In this document: positions 1 through 11,900 of the stretch, one piece after another
Position numbering within the stretch: the stretch's first letter is position 1
Layout of the letters: the number at the start of each line of letters is the position of its first letter
Assembly (NCBI GenBank): GCA_002085445.1
Contig: NBMI01000023.1
Location: forward strand, 1 to 51,231
Origin: Candidatus Parabeggiatoa sp. nov. 2
GTDB lineage: Bacteria > Pseudomonadota > Gammaproteobacteria > Beggiatoales > Beggiatoaceae
DNA length: 51,231 bases
Direction: 5' to 3'
The notes under the pieces: generated by a model
Database searches by the model: none
What the model saw: the letters and a program-made list of their open reading frames with translations, nothing else
Told to the model about the DNA's origin: nothing
Program-made: the position numbers and the translations under genes

Positions 1-609
1 AGCATACACTTTCTGGGTGACTTGATTTTGTTTGATCGCAACTATCCATCCTATATATTTTTAGCATCATTAACCAAACTTGGGCGACATTTTACGGGTC
101 GTTGCTCAAAAAAGTCATTTAAAGCGGCACGAAATAGGTTTAAACAAGGAGTTACTAATAGCAATATAGTCACTTTAAAAGCGGAAGGAACCGTCAAGAA
201 AAGGTGCCAAGAATTGGGACTACCAGAAAAAATTACGGTGCGTTTTGTTAGAGTTAGATTGAGCACAGGAGAGATAGAAGTTCTTGTTACCTCATTGCTT
301 AATGAAAAAAAATACACCGCGCAAATGGAATTGTATAATCTACGCTGGGGTGTTGAAGGTTTTTTTGGTGTGATAAAAGAACGGGTAAAAATTGAGAACT
401 TTACAGGTAAAACGGTTATCTCAATTAAACAGGATTTTTTTGCAATTATGTTTATAACAGGCTTATAATCCCTACTCACTAAAGCCGCTGATTCGCAATT
501 ATTTAAGAAATCCAGCCTGAATAAACACAGACAGACTGTCAATAACATGGTGTCTTTTAACGCCATAAAAAATTTTAGGGTAGATTCCACGAAAAAAGAG
601 TTCAGCTAG
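1..609 (+). pseudogene. IS4-type DDE transposase, C-terminal remnant
   Basis: The frame is open from the first base of the window, so the 5' end lies outside. The visible part reads like the C-terminal catalytic region of an IS4-family DDE transposase, with the Y..RW..E..F...K signature (YNLRWGVEGFFGVIKERVK, around 337-393) that holds the last acidic residue. A TAA at 466-468 ends the frame, but the same frame continues as SLLTKAADSQL... up to TAG at 607-609, and that extension also looks like transposase sequence (KHRQTVNNMVSFNAIKNF). The simplest reading is a GAA-to-TAA nonsense change. The enzyme catalysed cut-and-paste transposition; this copy is probably inactive. Family assignment is from motif recognition only. 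Confidence 0.75.
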
Positions 610-1406
610 AGTTTCCTTAAATTATTATAAACGCATTTACAAACCCTGTTTTTAGCACCTATTCAAGTATTTTGAATGGGTTGGGGGAGTTTTTGCTTAA
701 AAATTGGTTAAAATTTGTTTAATAACGAATTTTATCAAAAAAATACCTTATTCATCATAATTTAAATAAACAAAATTCGTTAAATTAGGTTAGTCCACTT
801 GCTTTGGTTGGATAACTTGTAATTATATAACTCTTATACTACTGATATTAAATGACTTTTTCCGTATAAGTTTACCAAAACTAGCCTAAGTTTTAAATTT
901 AGTATAGCATAGTAATTATTATAATTTAAAACACGTCGGAATGTCAGTTTCGACTCACAACGCCCGCCCCACCGGACTGAGCCGCACAAAACCCTTATGG
1001 TATAAGGCTGCTTAACTTAATGGCATTGAGGCCGTGCGAGGGGCCCCAACCCCGTAGGGGTTGAATATGAATAGCCCCAGGTGAAACCTGGGGAGGCCGT
1101 GCGAGGGGCCCCAACCCCGTAGGGGTTGAATGTGAAGAGCCACGGGTTTTACCTGGGAAAATATGGAAAAACATACCGCCACAGAATAGCCCCAGGCTAC
1201 ACTAAAGGAAAAACCAACAACCCCTTCAGGGTTGACGTATTTCTAATGCATTTACCACAGGTTGCAGCTGTGGCTATTCGCATTTTATCCCTTCGGGGTA
1301 AGTAGACTTTATACCGATTTCACTTCATGAAAGTGATAATAAATCAGTTAGTTACATTAAATTATATCGTTGATGGGTACACACTGCAACATCCACTATA
1401 GAACGA
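610..1406. repeat. Gene-free stretch with GC-rich palindromic repeats
   Basis: No coding potential is seen. The first 350 bases are AT-rich and featureless. From about 1027 a 66-base unit occurs twice in tandem (about 1027 and 1093), each containing GGCCCCAACCCCGTAGGGG, which can form a hairpin. Further AGCCCCAGG / CCTGGGG and CCCTTCGGGG hairpin motifs follow to about 1300. Related motifs recur at 2320-2440. Confidence 0.6.
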
Positions 1407-2195
1407 CTACTGGCCGCTTTTTGCGGGGTGACCAATTAAATAGGTGATATGATGGCCGAACTTGCTTTTTAATTGGTTGATTTCCCAAGTATAAGTTTCG
1501 CTTTTCATATCGGAGATCATGTCCTGCAATTCGACGGTAGAATAGGTTCTGAAATTTGAAACCATGCCATCCCAAAAACAGATAAATGGCGAGAAAGGTA
1601 TGACATAAGTCCAAAATAACCGGCTCCATTTAAAGGGGCGGACAAAAGGGGTCTGGAAGAGAACGAGAAGGAACGTTAATAATATTGTTCCTATCACGTT
1701 GTAAAAACGTCTTTCGGTGAATTCAAATATCCCTATAACCGCATTTTTCTCAACCGCATCGATGATGATTTTTTTTGCAGCCTCTGGTTGGAAATGATGG
1801 AATGACGTAAAAAGAGTACGGATGCCTTTCAACTCAGAGGAAACATTGGTAGCCTCAACCGGTTCTGCTTTAAAATCGATCTGATTACCTGATAATTGAC
1901 GAATCCTTCGGAAGGCTTCAAGGTTAGGATACTTGTCGGTTAATGTAACTGACACCGGGTATCCCTCTTTTACCAATGTTTCCTGAATTTGCAATAATGG
2001 CCCACCACCACCGGAACAAAGATCAACTATTTGATGGCAGTCAGTCGTCTGCATCACTTTCTTGAGGTGAGGGATTATAGGTTTGTACAACTCAAAAGTT
2101 GTCAGTTGATATTGAAGTAAATCAGTGACTAAACTGCGAAGCTGATTAGGTAACCAGTGTTGATCTTCAAGTTCAAATAAATGCCTTCGTCCCAT
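1407..2195 (-). CDS. Class I SAM-dependent methyltransferase-like protein
   Basis: A 262-residue protein. Residues 56-66 (IVDLCSGGGGP) form a glycine-rich loop after a beta-strand, the usual motif I that binds S-adenosylmethionine in class I methyltransferases; D58 starts it. A second acidic strand end (TLTDKYPN, near residue 87) suits the ribose-binding position. The C-terminal third contains a hydrophobic stretch (IGTILLTFLLVLFQTPFV, about residues 166-184) that could be a membrane segment, unusual for a soluble methyltransferase. The substrate is unknown. It lies about 770 bases downstream of the NRPS-PKS gene on the same strand, so a tailoring role is possible but unproven; the gap is filled with repeats, which argues against one tight operon. 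Confidence 0.65.
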   Translation of the reverse strand: MGRRHLFELEDQHWLPNQLRSLVTDLLQYQLTTFELYKPIIPHLKKVMQTTDCHQIVDLCSGGGGPLLQIQETLVKEGYPVSVTLTDKYPNLEAFRRIRQLSGNQIDFKAEPVEATNVSSELKGIRTLFTSFHHFQPEAAKKIIIDAVEKNAVIGIFEFTERRFYNVIGTILLTFLLVLFQTPFVRPFKWSRLFWTYVIPFSPFICFWDGMVSNFRTYSTVELQDMISDMKSETYTWEINQLKSKFGHHITYLIGHPAKSGQ

Positions 2196-2965
2196 AAAAT
2201 GTTCTCCAAATAGTTATAGTAAGGGTAGGGTGTTGATTGAAAACTGTTTTTGACCGGTATTTTTCATGCCCGTTTTGTGTTTAACAAGTGCGACATCCTA
2301 ATCGCAAAAATGACCCCTTCGGTATAAAATATGAATAGCCGCATATGGAACCTGTGGTCAAGGTATCGGGTACGCACCAACCCTGAATAGCCGCTAAAGC
2401 TATTCACATTTTACCCCTTCGGGGCCAATAGTTTTTGCTTTATGTGTCGCATTCGTTAAACACAAAACTGGCCTGAAAAATACGCATCAAAAAAGATATA
2501 TTAATCAACACCCTACCCTAACCCCCATACGCATCCTGGCCGCATGCTTAATCGCTTTTTTCATTGTACTTTTTTCATTGTAATTTTAACGACTTATCGA
2601 AATTTAGACGGCCCAAAACGGGTGATCTTCCAAGGAGCCTTTTTTCCCGTCAATCCCTTCAATTTCAAACACAGATGCCAAAACGCCCCCGTTTCACTAA
2701 TCGTCGTTGCTGATAATATGTGCAAATTAAAGGGGGGATATTGTATGCAAAAACCTTACCTTGATGTACATGACCCTAACCCCTCCCCTATCAAGGGAAA
2801 GTCCCCTCTCCCCTCTATAGGAGATATTCGGGGTGAGGGGTGAGGGGTGAGGAAATTTTTATAAGGATTTGCTCTTAAAAAATCCAAGACTGCTCCACAC
2901 TTTCATTATTTATGAGAAACTTTGGCTCGAAAAAATTTTGTTTCTTTCACAACATCCAAATTCGT
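2196..2965. repeat. Repeat-filled intergenic region
   Basis: Contains AATAGCCGC/AGCTATTC and CCCCTTCGGGG hairpin motifs (2325-2430), and a C-rich stretch at 2768-2852 (CCCTAACCCCTCCCC followed by GGGGTGAGGGGTGAGG) that can fold back on itself. An open frame at 2544-2843 covers the repeat and has no recognisable protein features. No RNA gene was recognised. Confidence 0.5.
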
Positions 2966-5900
2966 CTAAGCGAGGTACGGTTTCAGCCTTTCGGCCATCA
3001 CTTGAACATGGGGTGGGAAATTCATGGTAATGTGATTTCCCGGCACTTCAAGAATTTCTAGCCCACCTTGAGCCAAATCAATCCACGCCTGTTCTGGATG
3101 TTCATCATTAAATGCATCCCGCTCTTGGGCACGGAAGAAAAGGACTTTCCCTGGATAAACTCGCGGTGTGTAACTCCACATTGCTTTGGAGTGCATCTTA
3201 AAGAGGGTGACAACATGACTACCCTGAGAGATATCCAGCTCAGGGAACTTTTTATAGACCTTCCTCCGCTGTTCAACAAAATAGCGCAGTTGTTCCTCTG
3301 GCTCAAGCTTTCTGATATCATCTAAAGAAACAGAGACATTTGAACCTACATTAAGAAAGTAAGCGAGTATTTCTGTCTCATCTTCAATTTTGACGGGCAT
3401 GTGATATCGCCCTGGCGTATCCATCATGGCGACTAATGCGGCCTCCTGCCCAAGTGCGCGGAGTTGTTGTGCCATCTCAAAGGCCACCATACCTCCAAAC
3501 GAAGAACCACCCAGAAAATAGGGGCCTTCTGGCTGACGGACACGCAGTACCTCAATATACAGAGCTGCCATTTCCTCAACGTGGATAAGTGGCTCTGTTT
3601 TTCCATCCAAACTGGGGGCTTGTAACCCGTAAACGGGTTGATCGGAACCCAAATAATGTGCCAACTCGCGATAGAAATAGATGAGTCCACCAACGGGGTG
3701 TATTAAGAACAAAGGCGTTTTCAGGCTGTTTCCCTTTTGAAATTCAACCAATGCAAATGGAAATTCTTGCCTTACCGGTTGCTTAGAAACCCCATCAGTC
3801 GAAATTGTATTTTCAATGAATTCAGCCAAGGTTGCAATAGTAGGCGAATTCAATAGGCTCTGTGCAGACAACTCGGTTTGGAATGTTTCGCGTAACTTAG
3901 CGATTAGCGAAATAGCGAGTAGAGAGTCTCCCCCTAACTCAAAAAAGTCATCATAAATCCCCACAAATTCTACGCCAAGGAATTGTTGCCAAATGTCCGT
4001 CATATTCCGTTCAAGCTCATTCCGTGGAGCAACGTAAGCATTACCCAACTTTGGTCGTGGATGTGTTGATTTGGGTAACTGTTCCAGCTCAGTATCTTTC
4101 AGAGAACTCAGCATCGTGGCGACATTGTTCTGCTCCAACCGAGACGGTAAATCTCGCGTCGATACAATAGTCTGAGGCAGTGTACTACCCAAAATGCGGC
4201 TAAACACCTCTACGCCTTCTGTGGGTAATAAGCCTTCCTTGAGTTCTTTTTGTAAGACGTTAGTAACGGCAGCATCTCTGTCATCGACGCTCTTCCCCAA
4301 GAAGGGAGCATTTTGTCCATCAGTGTCCATTCCAGGTGTGTTGTGAGCGCGTGGGTGTTTAGCGGTGACTTTCTCAACATCCACCTTTCTCAGCGTATAA
4401 TCCTCAATTTCAACCAGTTCTGTTCCCTGTTCATCCATAATGGTGATGTTAAATTTCAGGGTTCCTTTTTGAGAATTACCTTTTTCTACATATCTGACAT
4501 AGCTGTATATCTTGCCGGGCAGAGTGCCTTTTATCGTCAGCCGCTTATACGAAAACGGCAGATAATACGCGCCTTCTTCTTTGACAGAAAGAAAACCCGT
4601 TGCAGACTCTGCTAAGGCTGCTGGCTGCAACTTGTTCCAAGACGAATAAAAATAATCAAAATTGGTAAGCCCCGTTGCACAGTCCAATAAGGCGGGATGC
4701 AACTGATATGACTGGATATCTGCTGCGAAGAGGTCGGACAGTTCCAGTATAGCCACCGCTTGGGTTTTCCCAAATTGTATCTGCTTCAAGTTTTTCCATC
4801 TGGGCCCAAACTCTATGAGCTGTTTGGCTTGAGAATTGTAATCCGCCTCCGTCAGGATGACTTTCCGTTCCTGACACTTCGCCTCAATTTCTTTGAGGTC
4901 ATGTTTTTCAGGCAATTCGGCCTTTATACAGGCTATTTCACCCCGGGCATGTTCCTGCCATTGATCTTTCCCTAGACTCGATTGGCCTACGATAGAGAAT
5001 TCAAAACTATCACCCTGCTTTTTCAGGATTGTCCGAATTTCTTTCTCCTCATTATCTTCCACCATTAAGGGTATCAAGAAATAGACTTGCCGAATTTCAA
5101 CGGCGCCATTCTTGGCGTGGTTTTCAAAAGCAGCCTTAGCCATTTCCAGATAGGCTGTGCCCGGGAGTATTCCATTGCCCATGCTTTTATGTTCGCCCAG
5201 AACCCAGTGTTTGAGGGTGCTAAAGTGGGTGACATATATCTCATGATCTGAACCATCGACTATACAGTGGTCGAATAAAGGATGGCTCACTGCTTTAGCT
5301 TTTGAAATATCCAAGGTACCAACTGATTGGTGGTTGAATTCCCCCCTTTGATTCGCAACCTCGGCGGCCATCCCCACCTCTTGCCAAGCATCCCAGTTGA
5401 TGGCAGCGGTAAAACGGTTTTCCTTAGCCATCTCGAAGTGGGCAAATATATCAAGAAAGGCATTAGCAGCACAATAGCCAATTTGCCCACCTATCCCCAA
5501 AATGGAAGCCAATGAAGAGCATAGGATAAAGAAATCCAATTCAACATTCCGCAACAGACTCTCAAGCACCAAGGTACCCTTCACTTTCGGGGCAAGAATC
5601 GTTTCTGTCATCTCTCGCGTCTGGCGTATAATCAAAGCGCCATCAGGCACACCAGCAGCATGAATCACGCCATTGATCGAACCAAATCGTTGCTCGGTGG
5701 CCGTGATCACTTCTTGCATCTGTTGCCAATTAGCCACATCGGCGCTGGTTATCAAAACTTCGGCACCCTGTTCTTCGAGTGCTTGCACTTTCCGGATTTT
5801 GCGGCTAATACCATCATGCTTATTATGAGTTGCAAGCCAATCATCCCAGTCGTCTCTGACGGGAAAAGCGGAACGCCCGGTCAGAACAAGTTTGGGTTGT

Positions 5901-8900
5901 ACCGTTTTCGCCAAATGTTCGGCCAGCGTCATTCCCATACCACCTAGTCCACCGGTAATAAGATAAACCCCCCCTACCTTTAACCGTGGTTTCGCCTGGT
6001 CAGAATGCTCTAATCGAACAGGTTCAAAGGTTTGCACCCAACGATGCTTGCCACGATATGCAATCACTTTGTCAGAAGATTTGGTTGTCAGTTCATGCAG
6101 CAATCGATCCACTGTCGGCCCAATTCTCGTGTCTGAGTGGGGAATAACAACATCAATGCTACGACAAGTCAGGTTGGGGTATTCTTGCCCAATGACCTTA
6201 ACCGGGCCCAGTACTGTAGCCTTCTCTGGGTGCAGTTCTTCTTCACCAGTCACCGCCTGTATATGGTTTGACACCACCGCGATTTGAATATGATCAGTCA
6301 CATTCTGTGTTCCAATGGCCTGTGCCAAAAACAGCAGACTGTAAAATCCTAAATCCTGCGATTTGTCAATGCCTTCAACCGCAGATTCTTGATGACCGTT
6401 CGGTGTGACACCCCAGAAATGAACAATATTTTGTGGTGTCTTATTGCGTGTGCGAAGTTCATTGAGCAAGGCATCATAATCATCCCGTTGTTGGGGGTTC
6501 AGGGTATAGTCGTGATCACTGTTCTTCGTGAATGCCGTTCCGACTGTCACCGTGATGACCTCTTGAGAGGCAAGTTCTAGTTTTTTCACGAATTGGGAAC
6601 CCAAGCCACACACATCCAAAAACACTAACCATGACGCATGGTTTATCATATCCAACAGAGCTATGGGCCCTGATTCTTTCCAGACAGGCCGGTAGAACCA
6701 GTCTGCAATATCCTGTTTTTTGCCCGGTGACACTTGAGGTACCAGACCATCTGTTTTGGGGGGTTCCACCCAGTAACGCTGCCGCTCAAAAGGATAAGTC
6801 GGCAACGGCAGACGATGACGACGCTCATTAGCATAGAACCCCGACCAATCCACCTGTCCACCGGCAAGCCAAAGTTTGCCTAAGGTATTCAACAAAAACG
6901 CCACATCCGATTGCTGCTCTTGCGGATGACGTAACGAAGACAACACGACGTGTTCGGCCGCTGTATCGGAATGCCGTCTCGCTAAGGTACTTAACGTCCG
7001 CCCGGGGCCAACCTCTAGCAGGATTAGAGCCTGTTTGTTCAATAACTGTTGCATCCCGTCGGTAAAGCGTACCGTTTGTCGCAAATGATCGGCCCAATAG
7101 CTATGGGTGAGCGCTTCCTCTGCGGTTATCCAAGTGCCGGTGACGTTGGATAAGTAGGGAATTTGTGGTGGGCACAGCCGGACTTGTTTAACCAAGTCCG
7201 TGAAAGAGGCCAGTATAGGCTCCATCATCTTGGAATGGAAGGCACGGCAAGTATGTAAACGGCGGCATTCCACGCCTTGTTCGGTCAACTGATTTTCTAA
7301 TGCCTCAACGGCATCCGTGACACCCGAAACCACACAAAGGGAGGGCGCATTAATCGCGGCCAAAGACAGTTCTTTGCCCAACCGGGGTTGCACTTCTGAT
7401 TCAGAAAGCGACACCGCGAGCATCGCCCCACCGGGCAGTTGTTGCATCAACTGCCCTCGAGCGGCTACCAACGCTAATGCCTCTTCCAGTGTGAAAACGC
7501 CCGACAGACAGGCGGCAACATATTCACCAATGCTATGGCCGATCATGGCCTGTGGATGCACCCCCCACGCCATCCATAACTTGGCGAGGGCGTAATCGAT
7601 CACAAACAGGGCGGGCTGTATTACGGCCGTCTGTTTAAGTTGTTGCGTTGCTTCTGAAGTTTGTTCTTCAGTGGGGTACAGCACTTGGCGCAGATCAAAT
7701 CCCAAGTGGGGTTTCAAGTATTCGGCACATTGATCAACCTCTTCTCTAAAGGTTGGCTCAGTGTGGTAGAGTTCCAACCCCATATTGACATACTGGGTAC
7801 ATTGCCCGGAAAACATAAACACGACCGACCGATCTGCTAACGCTTGGAAGTGGGTAAAAACGTCTTTTGGATCGACGGTACCAAGTGCGTGAACCGCATC
7901 ATCAGTGTTCTGACAAATCAACATTCGTCGATGGCTGAAAGCCTTGCGACCTTTGCTCAGCGTGTAAGCCACATCCGCAAGGTTGTTTTCAGGATGCTGT
8001 TCTAAGTACGCTACCAAATTGGCGGTTGCTGTCTCCAGTGCTGAATCGGTTTTGGCTGATAGAACCAGCAGTTGCCAAGGGCGATATTTTCCTGAAGCCT
8101 CACGATTGGGCGCTTCTTCAAGGATGACATGGGCATTAGTACCCCCGATGCCAAACGAACTGACCCCGGCGCGGCGAGGTGTTTTTTCTATCTTTTGCCA
8201 TTCCGACAATTTGGTATTAACGTAAAAGGGACTGTTGGCAAAATTAATCTGCGGATTGGGTTGTTCAAAGTGCAGACTGGGGGGCCGCTGCTGGTGTTTA
8301 AGCGCGAGAACCGTCTTGATCAGACCCGCTACCCCGGCCGCGGTATCTGTATGGCCGATATTGGTTTTCACTGACCCTATTGCACAGAAACCCTGTTTTT
8401 CGGTATGGGCCTGAAAAGCTTTGGTTAACGCGGCGATTTCAATGGGATCACCCAGTTTGGTGCCGGTACCATGGGTTTCTATATAGCTGATGGTCTCGGC
8501 TTCAACGTCAGCGATGTCCAGAGCCTCTGAAATCACAGCCGCTTGACCCTCAACACTAGGTGCAGTATAGCCCACTTTTACCGAACCGTCATTATTGATG
8601 GCGGAACCTTTGATAATGGCAACGATGTTGTCGCCATCCGCTATCGCATCCTCCAATATTTTCAAAACAACAACGCCCACACCGTTGCCGCCCACCGTTC
8701 CTTGGGCTTTGGCATCAAAGGCGCGGCAGTGTCCATCGGGAGAATAAATCATGCCGTCTTCATACAAATAACCCGTCTTCTGTGGAACGCGGATGGAAAC
8801 ACCGCCCGCCAAAGCGATATCACATTCCCCATCCAGCAAACTTTTGCAAGCCGAGTGAACGGCCACTAATGAAGTAGAACAGGCTGTTTGAATATTAACA

Positions 8901-11900
8901 CTTGGCCCTTTTAAGTTCAATTTATAGGACACACGAGTGGGCAGAAAATCGTTCCCATTGCCAATCATCAGTTGGTAACTACCGACAGAGCCTGAGAACT
9001 CATAGTTTGGATAAAGGTTTTTGAGTAGGTAAGTGTTCATGCCAACGCCAGCATAAACCCCAATGGCATATTCGTCGGTTCCCGACTCAATACCTGCATG
9101 TTCAATGGCCTCCCAAGCACATTCCAAAAACAGGCGGTGTTGCGGATCCATCAGTTCAGCTTCTCTCGGACTGACGTCAAAAAACGCCGCGTCAAATAAC
9201 TCAATGTCTGAGAGGACAGCACCGGCTGTCACATAGTTGGGTTGACTCAGCGTGGCTGTGTCTATCCCTGAAGACATCACTTCCGATTCATCGAAACCCG
9301 AAATGGATTCCACCCCATCTCGCAGATTCTGCCAGAAGGCCTCAATATCTTTGGCCCCCGGAAAACGACCGGCCATACCGATAATGGCGATTTCACCAGA
9401 GCGACGATGGTTTTTCGTCTGCGGCTGGCTTTGCTGAGTTGACAGCGGTGTACTTCTTTTCTCACCTAAATGTTGGGCCAAAGCATGGATGGTTGGATAC
9501 TCAAACAGTTCCACCATGGTAATTTCTATGCCCAACGTGTCCTGCAATTTGGATTGAACTTGGGCGATCAGTAAGGAATGACCTCCTATCTCAAAGAAAT
9601 GGTCGTAAATACCCACCTTTTTGCGCTGAAGTACCTCTTTCCAAACCGCCGCAATAACGTTCTCCATTTCCGTTTGGGGCAGAAACTCTTTTTTGAGTGA
9701 GTAAGAGTACTCAGGGGCCGGCAGGGCGCGGCGATCTACCTTGCCATTGGGTGTCAGGGGCAATGCACTTAGTAACACAAAGTTGGATGGCACCATGTAG
9801 TTGGGCAACTTTTTTTCTAAATAGTGACGCAGGTTGCCAACCAGTAGGCGTTGCACCACTTTAAATAACCCTTGTTTTTCAATAAGATAGTCAACACTTC
9901 GGTCAAGAAGCGTTTGCTCTACCGGCGTGAGCGTGAACTGCACACCCGCCCAGGCGTTCCGCGACCAGACGATTTTTCCGTTCAACCAACGCGCCTCCTC
10001 AGACTCACTCGGCTGCTGTAAGCGTAGGCGAATTTCATGACCTTCCTTTAGGGTAAAGGATTCATCCTGTTGTAGGCAAACGCCGTGACTGGAAATATCC
10101 TCAGTGCGGAGTTCCAAGGTTTTCCCATCCAGTTCCACAAGGCACTCGCTTTGATAAGGTATCCGCTCAGGGATAAGATCGGAAACAATATAGGCCACTA
10201 GGCGCTTGTCACCGGGTTGGTCTTCTCGCACGAAGACCACCGTTTCTTGCACATTAGGGTGTTGACTCAAAAAGGCGTCGATTTCTCCCAATTCAATGCG
10301 GAAACCGCGAAGCTTGACTTGGTTATCTATGCGACCCAAGAATTCAATATTGCCATCAGGCAGATAGCGGGCTAAATCGCCGGTTTTGTACAGACGTGAC
10401 CCCGGTTCCTCGCTGAACGGATTGGGAATGAATTTTTCTGTCGTTAAGTCGGGACGGTTGAGATAGCCGCGAGCCAGTCCTACACCACCAATATAAAGTT
10501 CCCCCTGCACACCAATGGACGCGGGATGGAGGTGCTTGTCTAAAATGTAAATTTGGGTATTGGCAAGAGGGCGACCAATAGGAAGAGTCGAATGCCCCGC
10601 TGTGTATTCAAAGATCGTGGCACAAACCGTATCTTCGGTTGGCCCGTATGCATTAAAAAAGTGTCGATCTTGAGACCATTGTGCCACTAAGTCCGGGGGA
10701 CAGGCTTCTCCAGCAACGATAATGTATTGTAAATCCAACAATTCTTCCGTGGGCAAAACCGCCAATGCGGTGGGAGGTATTGTCACATGGGTAATCGTTT
10801 GCTCACGTAGCTGCTGTATTAAAGCAGAACCCGGCCGCAAAGATTCTGCTGTTCCCAAACAGAGTGTGGCTCCCGAACCCAGTGCCATAACAATTTCTGA
10901 GATAGAGGCATCAAAGCTAATGGAAGCAAACTGAAGAACTCGGCTGTCTGGCTGCACATTAAAGCTTTGAATTTGAGCTTTAGCGAGATTACACAGTCCG
11001 TGGTGTTCAACGAGGACACCTTTGGGTTGCCCCGTCGAACCGGACGTATAAATCACATAAGCCAAATTGTCGGGTTGAACACCACTGACAAGATTATCGG
11101 CCGGGGCTTTTGAAAAGAGTTCCCGGTCGGTATCCAAACAAACGACTTGGGCCTCCCCTTCTCCCTTTTCTGATAGGGCCAGGGTGAGGGTTGTCATTAA
11201 TTTCTGTTGCGTCAATAGCACTAACACCTGTGAATCTGCCAACATAAAAGCCAGCCGCTCTTGCGGATAACTGGGATCCAATGGCACATACGCGCCCCCG
11301 GCTTTGAGGATGCCAAGCAAGCCGACAATCATATCCAAAGAGCGTTCGACGCAAATACCCACCAACATTTCGGGTTTAACCCCCAAAGTTTGCAAATGGT
11401 GTGCGAGTTGATTGGCGCGGCTATTTAATTCTCGATAACTCAATTGTTGCTCTTCAAATACCACCGCCACAGTGTGAGGTGTTTTTTCGACTTGTTCCTC
11501 AAACAAATCGACAATCGTCTTATCAAACGGATAAGCGGCCGCGGTGTCATTGAAATCAACCAGCACTTGGTGGCGTTCCTCTTCGGGCATCAGGCTTAAT
11601 TCCCGAATAGGCACCGCCGGCCGCGCCAGGACTTCGCCCAACAGATATTCAAAACGCGCCACGATACGCTCAATTTCCGCGTCATCAAACGCCGCCAGAT
11701 TGTAGTCAAACGTCAGTCTAACATCTTGATTGTCTTGGTATTCTTCCACAGCGATAGCCAACGCCGTTTGCTCAAAACCGTTTGCTAAAGTAAAAACCTT
11801 AGCCGGGCTACCCGCAAAAGTGGCCAGATAATCGTGCTTTTGATAAGACAACGTAATATCGAACATATGCTGTTGGCAAACCTTGTGAAGGCCGGCCAGC

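Noticed and set aside
51..590. 179-residue protein antisense to the transposase remnant
   Set aside because: Shadow frame; the + strand reading has clear transposase motifs.
2544..2843. 99-residue protein on the + strand
   Set aside because: Low-complexity translation of a C-rich repeat; no domain, no convincing start.
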